Source: CBCXVS01 sp965178525 (lineage in GTDB: Bacteria; Tectomicrobia; Entotheonellia; Entotheonellales; Entotheonellaceae). Taken from it: DNA of 20,907 bases. Under the pieces are notes generated by a model. The model was not told where the DNA came from. It saw nothing but the letters and a program-made list of their open reading frames with translations, and did no database searches. The DNA is taken from contig CBCXVS010000117.1 of NCBI GenBank assembly GCA_965178525.1, positions 1 through 20,907 on the forward strand, in the 5' to 3' direction. Shown here one piece after another: positions 14,588 through 20,907 of the stretch. The stretch's first letter is position 1. The number at the start of each line of letters is the position of its first letter. The translations under genes were made by a program, and so were the position numbers.

Positions 14588-16831
14588 TTAACGTTGCCGC
14601 GCGACGATGAAGTGGTTGTGATAGATGCGTGCCGTGCATTGCATGTGATGTGTCATATCACGGAAAAGGGGTGACGACAGCTCGGACTCTTCCCAGTAAC
14701 CCATGCGCCGCGCTAAAAAGGTGCTTTCCTCAGCCTCAGGAGGAGGCAACACTAAATCACGGGCATGGCCGCGCACAATACGCAGCGCATCAATGAGATG
14801 GCGCAGGAAAACGTAGGCATCCCGCAACTGCCGGTATTCGGAGCGACGAAGCCGGCCTGCCGCATGCAATACATGCAGCGCTTCGAGCGTGTTTGACGTC
14901 TGTAGCGCCGGCGTGTTGGCCCCATGCATGAGTTGGAGATACTGCACGGTGTACTCGGTGTCAATCAAACCGCCGCGACTGTATTTGGCATCGATTGTCC
15001 CAGGCGTTACGAGTTCATCGATCTGCCGCTGCCGCAGGCTGACGGACGCGTCCAAATCGACCGGAGCCGCACTGTACACGAAGGCGTCGCGCATGGCTTC
15101 GATATCGTGTCCTAAATCGGCATCTCCTGCGACCCAGCGCAGTTTAATGAGGGCTTGGCGCTCGAAGGGCATGGCATTGCCCTCAGAGCGATAGTAATCT
15201 CGAAACGCTTCCACACTCGTGGCCAGCGGTCCCTTTGAGCCAAAAGGCCGTAGGCGCAAATCGATCTCAAAAATCCCCGACCGCCGTGTCACAATGAGGT
15301 CGAGCAGTTGCCGCATCAGTTTCTCGGCGTATTCGCTGACGGCAATCTGGTCTGGCCCGCTCGTTGTTCCTGACCCACGGTAGATACACATCATTTCGAT
15401 GTCAGACGCATAGCCCAACTCGCGCCCACCGAGTTTTCCCAGCCCGCACAGCGCCAGGGCGCACGGCCTGCCATCGGCCAACATCGGCGCGCCATAACGT
15501 TCGTGCAAGATGTGCTGCGCCAGCTCAAAGGCGCCGGCCACGACCACTTCCGCCAAGTCCGTGAGTTCCTCGGAAAAGAGGCCGAACGGAAGTTCCGGAT
15601 ATAATAAATGCCGCATGTCGATGCGGAACATTTCGCGATCTTTGAAGGTATTGAGACCGTCTTTGCGCGCTTCGGCCGTGGACGCCGTCCGCATGACATG
15701 CCGCCAGCGGGTCGTCAATTCCTCCTTGTCCACGCTGTGGCTGGTTTCCGTCGTCTCCTTGAGGACCGGTAACAGCGTGGCATATTGCTGGCGCAGGAAA
15801 TCTTCCCAGAGAAAATCGCTACTCCCAAGCACCGTGGCCAAGGCTTTGAGACTCCCGGCTTCCCAAAGCCATGGGAACGTGTCACTAAATGAGCCGTCGT
15901 CTGCCAGGCGGTCCATGAGTTGGTCGAAATACCGCAAGGCTTTGACCGGATCCGGAGCACTGGTGAGAAAGTAGGTGAATTGCTTGATCAAGGTGACGAT
16001 CAACTGTAATTCGCTTAACCCCTGCGGCGAGACGATCTTGCCGCCACGGCGCCAGCCCAGGTCGAGGCGGTCCTGGATGCGGCCTTGATGGCTGTGAATG
16101 CTGACACGATGAATGTACATATTCCGCATGGCCAGTGCGTTCGAGAGGCTGTACAGAAAGCCGGGGGTGTCATCCGCCGTGATATGCACCCGGGTCCAGT
16201 CTGCTGAACTCTCGTTGTCAATACGGATGTCCACGGGCAGCAGACGCTCGGCAAAGGGACTCTGCGAGGTCCGGATCGCATGGATGAGCTGAGAGTTCAG
16301 CGTGTCGCGCGCCTGTTGTAGCTGGCCCTGGCGCAGCCATTGGATGAGCGCGGCGAGCTGATCGATAAAGGCATCCTGAGTGGTCGCATCAAAAGGGTGC
16401 TCGGGCGTGTATTCGACCGCAAAAATATCCATGATCTTGCCGCCATCCGTATGGCCCCATGGCGTAGTGCGGCCAGGACCACAATGATAGCTAAAGACTT
16501 GACCTTCTCGGATGTTGAGGCCGTAGGCGGCCATTAAGCCGGTGATCACCGAAAATTCTCCGAAGTAGTCATAGGCCGCCAGCAGGATTTCAACACAACG
16601 AGCGGGCTGTGGCGTGACGTGAACCTGCACCGGATGCGCACGATCCACCGTGCTCAACAAGGTGATATGGGCCGCGATCTGGGCCGTGGTAAATAACTCG
16701 AAATACTCGGCGTCGAGCTGCGTGAAGATCTCATCGATTTCCTGTGGATCGATGTCTGCGCAGCGCTGTCTCACGTCGTGGCGCAGTGTCTGCTGCGCCA
16801 TAGCGTCTCGGGCATTGTCCTCACCGCTCAT
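14588..16831 (-). CDS. GlnE C-terminal-type adenylyltransferase half with N-terminal tandem ACT-like domains
   Basis: In this 747-residue protein the C-terminal part (about 375-745) is a GlnE-type nucleotidyltransferase: linker KDGLNTFKDREMFRIDMR, catalytic ALCGLGKLGGRELGYASDIE (GxGKLGG 463-469, Asp477, Glu479 where E. coli has Asp), FEIDLRLRPFGSKGPL (521-536), and a helical tail with a KYSRGGLIDTEYTVQYLQL motif typical of GlnE halves. The N-terminal 300 residues are not GlnE. They show two ACT-like units, about 70-140 (FSVITGLMAAYGLNI, KIMDIFAVEY) and 213-258 (VHITADDTPGFLYSLSNALA, IHRVSIHSHQG), as in GlnD/PII uridylyltransferases. Probable role: (de)adenylylation of glutamine synthetase, with possible direct glutamine sensing. 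The gene starts 17 bases after the GlnE N-half gene and GAGG precedes its ATG. Which of the two GlnE activities remains is inferred. Confidence 0.82.
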   Translation of the reverse strand: MSGEDNARDAMAQQTLRHDVRQRCADIDPQEIDEIFTQLDAEYFELFTTAQIAAHITLLSTVDRAHPVQVHVTPQPARCVEILLAAYDYFGEFSVITGLMAAYGLNIREGQVFSYHCGPGRTTPWGHTDGGKIMDIFAVEYTPEHPFDATTQDAFIDQLAALIQWLRQGQLQQARDTLNSQLIHAIRTSQSPFAERLLPVDIRIDNESSADWTRVHITADDTPGFLYSLSNALAMRNMYIHRVSIHSHQGRIQDRLDLGWRRGGKIVSPQGLSELQLIVTLIKQFTYFLTSAPDPVKALRYFDQLMDRLADDGSFSDTFPWLWEAGSLKALATVLGSSDFLWEDFLRQQYATLLPVLKETTETSHSVDKEELTTRWRHVMRTASTAEARKDGLNTFKDREMFRIDMRHLLYPELPFGLFSEELTDLAEVVVAGAFELAQHILHERYGAPMLADGRPCALALCGLGKLGGRELGYASDIEMMCIYRGSGTTSGPDQIAVSEYAEKLMRQLLDLIVTRRSGIFEIDLRLRPFGSKGPLATSVEAFRDYYRSEGNAMPFERQALIKLRWVAGDADLGHDIEAMRDAFVYSAAPVDLDASVSLRQRQIDELVTPGTIDAKYSRGGLIDTEYTVQYLQLMHGANTPALQTSNTLEALHVLHAAGRLRRSEYRQLRDAYVFLRHLIDALRIVRGHARDLVLPPPEAEESTFLARRMGYWEESELSSPLFRDMTHHMQCTARIYHNHFIVARQR

Positions 16832-16848
16832 ACATGACCTCTTTATCT

Positions 16849-18450
16849 TTATAGGATGTCTTCATCGGGAAAAGATAGGAGAAAATCGGTGAGGGATGGG
16901 TCTTCAAAAGCTCGTGTGAAGATGGCATGTACGGTCTCCGTGCGTTCGAGATAATCCTGATAAAACGCTTCCCAAGAGGGGAACTCGCAGAGCCGCGCCA
17001 GCCGCAGCCGTTGGGCCTCACCGCGGGGCAAGGTGTGGGTTTGGGAGCCCTGCTCCATCTGCAGAAAATGCTCCACACGGCGCAGATAGCAGTAGGTCTG
17101 CTGCAAGGCGGTTGCGACCTCGTCAGGCACCAGGCCGACTTCACGCAGTTGTGTCAATGCCCGTAACGAGTTGCGTGCTTGTAACTGGGCCTGGCGTCCG
17201 GCAAAGAGTAACTGCAGGATCTGAATGAAAAATTCGATTTCCCGAATGCCGCCCAAGCCGAGTTTCACGTTCGTGTGGGTCTGGGCCTTATCCGCAATCT
17301 GGGTATCGATCTGGCTTTTGATGTCCCGAATACGCTGGATGCCTTCGGGATCGAGATGGCGCTGGTACACAAAAGGATGAATGAGCGCCAAGAAAGTCTC
17401 GCCCAACTGACGGTCTCCGGCAATGGGCCGGGCTTTGAGCAGAGCCATTTTTTCCCAGGTCTGTCCCAAGCGGGTGTAATACGCCTCATAGGACAGCAAC
17501 GACAAGGCGAGCTGGCCTTGCGTGCCGTTGGGCCGCAGACGCATATCGACGCGAAACGCTTGCCCGTCCGGCCCCTTGCCCCCAATCACATTGATGAGGC
17601 GGCGCGCGAGTGTGATAAAGTATTCGTGATTTGAAATGGGATTCTGCCACGTGCCGTCACGCAGGATACCCGTGGTCTGGCCTTCATATGACGTGTAGAC
17701 GTACATGAGGTCGATGTCAGAGGAAAAATTCAATTCATACCCGCCCAGCTTGCCCATGCCAATGACGCAGAAGTGACTCGGCTGCTGCGCGCCGGCGTCA
17801 TCGGTATAAGTGGGCGCGCCGTATATGGCGCCCAGCCAACGCTGACAGGCATCGAGGCCGGCCTGCACCACACAGTCGGCCAGGGCTGACAGGTCAGCCG
17901 TGGTCGTTTCCATATCGGCCAAGCCGTTGAGGTCCCGGGCGCCGATGCGCAAGAGGTGCTGATGTGTGAAGGCGCGTAAACTATCCGTGACCTCGGTTTC
18001 CTCTTCTTTACCGTACAGCAGATGCGTCAGTTGCTCGGTCAGGGCTTCCGGGCTGGGCGGTGGCGCCCAGAGGGCCTCGTCTAGGAGCCAGAAAAGCCAC
18101 TGCGGACGGCGGCAGACCATATTGCTGAGAAAGGATGAAGCGGCAAAAAGCATCAGGGTGCATGGGAGCGCTTGCGGGCGCCGTTGCCATACGTCCCAGA
18201 GGGCTGGCGGCTCGGGAAGCAAACTGACATAGTGTAACAAGTTATTCATAGCGCGTGGCGCATCCGCCATGACCAATAACGCCTGAACAAATCGCCGGAG
18301 GTGTTCAAGCGGCGCGAGATGGTCTGTAGTGCCGCGCAATAGCACCGCCAAATCCGCCTCCAATTGCGGAACGTCTTGGCTCTGGGGGCATTCCCTCACC
18401 ACGGCAGCGATGTGGTTCTGCTGTTCGGGGCTCATTGCACCATCTATCAT
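16849..18450 (-). CDS. glnE: GlnE N-terminal-type half (glutamine synthetase deadenylylase domain), stand-alone
   Basis: The protein of about 533 residues matches the first half of GlnE, which removes AMP from glutamine synthetase. Visible are VIGMGKLGGYELNFSSDIDL (about 229-248) with the nucleotidyltransferase DxD, VDMRLRPNGTQGQLALSL, the hallmark VKLGLGGIREIEFFIQILQL (395-414), and the C-terminal helical part with LRRVEHFLQMEQGSQTHTLP. Normal GlnE is about 950 residues with a second NTase domain; here that domain is in the next gene. ATG 18450 is chosen because AGGAG lies seven bases upstream; a TTG at 18468 and an ATG at 18435 are alternatives. The pair are probably co-transcribed. The split is clean, at the natural domain boundary, with both pieces in good order, so it is not a simple frameshift. 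Confidence 0.9.
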   Translation of the reverse strand: MIDGAMSPEQQNHIAAVVRECPQSQDVPQLEADLAVLLRGTTDHLAPLEHLRRFVQALLVMADAPRAMNNLLHYVSLLPEPPALWDVWQRRPQALPCTLMLFAASSFLSNMVCRRPQWLFWLLDEALWAPPPSPEALTEQLTHLLYGKEEETEVTDSLRAFTHQHLLRIGARDLNGLADMETTTADLSALADCVVQAGLDACQRWLGAIYGAPTYTDDAGAQQPSHFCVIGMGKLGGYELNFSSDIDLMYVYTSYEGQTTGILRDGTWQNPISNHEYFITLARRLINVIGGKGPDGQAFRVDMRLRPNGTQGQLALSLLSYEAYYTRLGQTWEKMALLKARPIAGDRQLGETFLALIHPFVYQRHLDPEGIQRIRDIKSQIDTQIADKAQTHTNVKLGLGGIREIEFFIQILQLLFAGRQAQLQARNSLRALTQLREVGLVPDEVATALQQTYCYLRRVEHFLQMEQGSQTHTLPRGEAQRLRLARLCEFPSWEAFYQDYLERTETVHAIFTRAFEDPSLTDFLLSFPDEDIL

Positions 18451-18670
18451 GTACCATCTCCTGATCAAAGGTTACCATATTCGCGGCCATTTCGGGCTGT
18501 CAACGATCACGTTTGCGCGCCCGATCGAGCCGCGTCCTGTTGGCGGTAACCCGATGTGCAACCCTTTACAGGGGACTTGGAAGGGGCTAAGGTAAGTGCC
18601 CGAACAGAATTAAATTCATATTTTTCCCCTGGAAAAACGATGTCGCTCATTTTGTCCAGGAACTTAGAGC

Positions 18671-18698
18671 CCTGTACCATTTACAGGCAGGATACAAT
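18671..18698 (+). promoter_or_regulatory. Possible promoter/operator upstream of the hydrolase gene
   Basis: A TACAAT box (18693-18698) lies just after a perfect inverted repeat CCTGTA-N5-TACAGG (18671-18687). The -35 position is not convincing, and overlap of the repeat with it suggests an operator rather than a strong promoter. The rest of 18451-18722 holds no gene I can support. A strong GGAGGAGG ribosome-binding site stands before ATG 18723. Confidence 0.3.
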
Positions 18699-18722
18699 CA
18701 ACTGACAGGAGGAGGCAAGCCC

Positions 18723-19607
18723 ATGGCAGACATTGGCACTGGCAGTATACAGGCCAATGGCATCACATTTCATTATTTGACTATGGGGCAGGGGCCGCTG
18801 GTGCTGTGTATGCACGGCTTTCCGGACCATGCCCATACCTACAGCGCCTTGCTCCCGCTCCTGGCAGAAGCCGGTTTCCGGGGCGTGGCGCCGTTTATGC
18901 GAGGCTATGCCCCGACGAGCCCGGCGCCGGATGGGCGTTATCAAGCGGTGTTGCTGGCGCAAGACGTGGTCGAGTTGCTGGAGGCATTCAGCGCCGAACA
19001 CGCCTTCCTGGTCGGCCATGATTGGGGCGCCCAAGCGGTGTACGGCGCTGCCGTCTTGGCCCCGGAGCGGATTGAGAAGATCGTCATCCTCGCCGCGGCT
19101 CATCCGGCGGCGGCGCGTGGCGACTTGGCCCATCGATATGAGCGGCTCAAGGGTACCTGCCATGCGTATTTCTTCCAAATGCCGTTTGCAGAACAGGCGG
19201 TACAGGCGAACGATTACGCCTTTCTTGAGAGTTGGTGGCGGGATGCGTCGCCTGAGTTTACGCCACCGGCCGAGATGATGGAACGTCTCAAAGCGACCTT
19301 TCGACAGCCCGGTGTCCTAACGGCGGCGCTGAATTATTACCGCCATACGTTTCACCCCGGCCATCACGATCCGGCCTTGCAGCCGCTGCAGGAGCGCGTC
19401 CGGACTGCAGCCACGCCGGTGCCGACCTTGGCCATACATGGCACGAAAGATCGCCCCGGCCGCTTGGAAGCATTCGAGACCATGGATGATCTCTTCTCCA
19501 ATGGCCTGGAAAAAGTGATTCTCCCGGGTACCGGCCACTTTCTGCATCTGGAACGGCCAGAGGAGGTCAACCGTCGTATTATCGCTTTTTTGAGGACTGA
19601 GGACTGA
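18723..19607 (+). CDS. Alpha/beta hydrolase, epoxide-hydrolase/haloalkane-dehalogenase-like
   Basis: The 294-residue protein has the oxyanion motif MHGFPD (30-35), the nucleophile elbow GHDWGA with Asp100 (98-103), a probable acid in IHGTKD (Asp243) and the catalytic His in GTGHFLHLERP (His272). An Asp nucleophile followed by Trp-Gly is the pattern of epoxide hydrolases and dehalogenases; YFFQMPF in the cap (149-155) recalls epoxide hydrolases. Substrate is unknown. GGAGGAGG precedes the start. The final codons and stop lie in a heptamer repeat, so the C-terminus (LRTED) has been shaped by it. A MmgE/PrpD gene follows on the same strand after 43 bases, and the two may be co-transcribed. Confidence 0.9.
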   Translation: MADIGTGSIQANGITFHYLTMGQGPLVLCMHGFPDHAHTYSALLPLLAEAGFRGVAPFMRGYAPTSPAPDGRYQAVLLAQDVVELLEAFSAEHAFLVGHDWGAQAVYGAAVLAPERIEKIVILAAAHPAAARGDLAHRYERLKGTCHAYFFQMPFAEQAVQANDYAFLESWWRDASPEFTPPAEMMERLKATFRQPGVLTAALNYYRHTFHPGHHDPALQPLQERVRTAATPVPTLAIHGTKDRPGRLEAFETMDDLFSNGLEKVILPGTGHFLHLERPEEVNRRIIAFLRTED

Positions 19608-19608
19608 G
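19591..19608. repeat. Tandem heptamer repeat (TGAGGAC) x2.5 at the hydrolase stop
   Basis: Two full TGAGGAC units and a partial TGAG cover the last codons and stop of the hydrolase gene. The repeat encodes the terminal Arg-Thr-Glu-Asp and supplies the TGA. Confidence 0.7.
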
Positions 19609-19650
19609 TAGGAAGATGAGGACGGAGGGGGGAGAAGAGGGGAGGCTGTC

Positions 19651-20874
19651 ATGAGGGTCGATCCTGCGCGGATATTGGCCGAGCACGTGTGTGGGACGAG
19701 GTTTGAGGATTTGCCGGACCATGCGGTGGTGTCCAGCAAACGCGATATGCTCGACACGCTGGGGGCGGCGCTCGGGGGCAGCGTTGCGCCGGGCATTGCC
19801 GAACTGGCTGGGCTGGTCACACGCTGGGGAGGCCGTGGGGAGAGCCGTCTCTTGCTACTTGGCGGACGTGTGCCAGCGCCTCAGGCGGCCATGGTGAATG
19901 CGGCCATGGGCCATGCCCTGGACTTTGACGATACATTTGATCGTGCCGGAAGTATCCATCCTGGCACCTCCACCCTCTTTGCCAGCCTCGCCGTGGCTGA
20001 ACTTCAGGGCGGCGTCTCCGGTCGCGAGATGCTCCTCGCCGTCTCTCTGGGGCTGGACGTCGCCTGCCGTCTGGCGCTAGCGGCCACGGTCGACCGGGGA
20101 TGGCACCGCACCGCGGCGTTCGGTATTTTTGGCGCCGCGGCCGCGGCCGGGAAACTGCTGCGGCTCAACGTGGAGCAGATGGTGCACGCCTTTGGCATTG
20201 CCTACAGCCAGGCCGCCGGCAATCGGCAATGCATTCTCGACGGCGCCCTCACTAAGCGCCTACAGGCAGGGCAAGCGGCGAGCAGTGGCGTTCTTGCAGC
20301 GATCTTGGCGCAGGAGGGCATTACCGGGGCGCGGGAGGTCTTTGCCGGCCGTTTCGGCTTTTACCCCATGTATCAGCCTAACGGCTACGATCTCGAGGCG
20401 ATCACCCATGAGCTCGGCGCCCGCTTCCGAGGCGCGGAACTGAGCTTCAAGCCCTATCCTTGCGGCCGTGGCAATCATGCCCACATCGACGCGGCGCTTG
20501 AACTCTACCACCGGCTTGATCTGGTCCATGCCAACGAAGGGGCCGACATCGCTGAGGTCGTGGTCACAACGAATCCGCAGACCTACGAGAGTGAATTTTC
20601 CCCCGGCACGGCGAAGCGGCAGCCCACGCAGGTGGTGGAAGCCCAATTTAGTCTTCCCTTCCTCGTGGCGGCCGCGCTGTGTCTGGGACGGGTTGGCATC
20701 TGTGATGTGGCGCACGTTGACCACCCGGCGGTGTTAGCCCTGGCCCATCGCATGCAGGGGCAGGCTGAGGCGGATGCCCCTGCCGGGTGGGCGCGTCTGA
20801 GTGTCCGCAGGACGGATCGCCGTACGGATTCTCTAGACCGAAGTTCCTCCCGTGATTCGGCGACAACTTGTTGA
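19651..20874 (+). CDS. MmgE/PrpD-family protein, truncated at the right end
   Basis: The frame encodes 407 residues; about 395 lie outside the terminal repeat. Family marks include a start with DLPDHAVVSSKRDMLDTLGA, ALDFDDTF (near 90-97) with the downstream IHPGTST, TKRLQAGQAASSGVLAAILA (about 205-224), GFYPMYQPNG and FKPYPCGRGNHAHIDAALEL. MmgE/PrpD proteins include 2-methylcitrate dehydratase and cis-aconitate decarboxylase; members beside hydrolase and MFS genes are often of unknown substrate. The family is usually about 450 residues, so the C-terminus is lost, and the last dozen residues (RSSSRDSATTC) come from the terminal repeat. GGGGAGG precedes the ATG. The gene could be complete in the real genome if the repeat is an assembly end. 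Confidence 0.85.
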   Translation: MRVDPARILAEHVCGTRFEDLPDHAVVSSKRDMLDTLGAALGGSVAPGIAELAGLVTRWGGRGESRLLLLGGRVPAPQAAMVNAAMGHALDFDDTFDRAGSIHPGTSTLFASLAVAELQGGVSGREMLLAVSLGLDVACRLALAATVDRGWHRTAAFGIFGAAAAAGKLLRLNVEQMVHAFGIAYSQAAGNRQCILDGALTKRLQAGQAASSGVLAAILAQEGITGAREVFAGRFGFYPMYQPNGYDLEAITHELGARFRGAELSFKPYPCGRGNHAHIDAALELYHRLDLVHANEGADIAEVVVTTNPQTYESEFSPGTAKRQPTQVVEAQFSLPFLVAAALCLGRVGICDVAHVDHPAVLALAHRMQGQAEADAPAGWARLSVRRTDRRTDSLDRSSSRDSATTC

Positions 20875-20907
20875 AATAAAAACTCAAAAGCCTGAAACGA
20901 ATTGACC
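20838..20907. repeat. Right terminal inverted repeat of the window, probable IS end
   Basis: Exact reverse complement of 1-70. CTAG stands at 20833-20836 with one intervening base (A; the left copy has T on the same strand sense). The repeat truncates the MmgE/PrpD reading frame, which supports insertion into that gene or a repeat-bounded contig end. Confidence 0.85.

Noticed and set aside
18556..18655. Additional short inverted repeats (CCCT-TTAC-AGGG and CCTGGA...TCCAGG) upstream of the hydrolase gene
   Set aside because: Stems are only 4-6 bp and in one case far apart; not distinguishable from chance.
1..20907. CRISPR arrays, tRNA or rRNA genes
   Set aside because: No regularly spaced direct repeats and no cloverleaf or conserved rRNA segments were seen on either strand.

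Overview
The window looks like a chromosomal stretch of a motile, or formerly motile, Gram-negative-type bacterium of moderately high GC. The signs are a sigma-54 response regulator, FliA/FlgM/FlhG/CsrA flagellar control genes, and glutamine synthetase adenylylation enzymes of the GlnE type. The mix with MFS, MmgE/PrpD, PEP-mutase-superfamily and alpha/beta-hydrolase genes would fit a deep-branching proteobacteria-like lineage such as Tectomicrobia/Entotheonella or a deltaproteobacterial relative. That placement is a guess from gene style, not a demonstrated one.

Region 1 (1-4012), signalling. A minus-strand receiver-PP2C (RsbU-type) phosphatase is divergent from an NtrC-family sigma-54 response regulator. 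The regulator is split by a 1.0-kb IS5-family (ISL2-like) insertion at 2190-3196 with an AAT target duplication. Removing the insertion plus one AAT copy restores a 458-residue frame exactly. The IS transposase is frameshifted at an A8 run and may lack a catalytic Asp.

Region 2 (4013-9425), an odd compact flagellar cluster on the plus strand: a FliI-like pseudo-ATPase (P-loop, catalytic Glu and Arg finger gone, plus a frameshift at a C6 run), a mini-FliM (CheY-binding peptide joined directly to a SpoA domain, middle domain absent), FliN, FlhG, FliA, a 38-codon AT-rich small ORF, FlgM and CsrA. Two good sigma-54 promoters (4177-4192 and 6591-6606) and a FleQ-like GTCA-N6-TGAC palindrome (4053-4068) link the cluster to the disrupted activator. 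No fliF, fliG, flhA, flhF, export-gate or flagellin gene is present, so the cluster is either a decaying remnant or a repurposed switch-like module. A 17-bp perfect hairpin ends the region.

Region 3 (9426-14396), metabolism and transport: an MFS permease, a PA4872-type oxaloacetate decarboxylase of the PEP mutase superfamily, and a SAM methyltransferase. Convergent to these is a cyclic-nucleotide-binding/DASS anion-transporter fusion interrupted by a single in-frame TGA.

Region 4 (14588-18450), nitrogen control on the minus strand: GlnE is divided into two adjacent genes. The first encodes the N-terminal (deadenylylase-type) half. The second encodes the C-terminal (adenylylase-type) half preceded by GlnD-like tandem ACT domains, a potentially undescribed architecture.

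Region 5 (18723-20907): an epoxide-hydrolase-like alpha/beta hydrolase, then a MmgE/PrpD gene cut off at the right end. The first and last 70 bases of the window are perfect inverted copies of each other, each separated by one base from a CTAG, which points to IS ends or a repeat at which assembly stopped.
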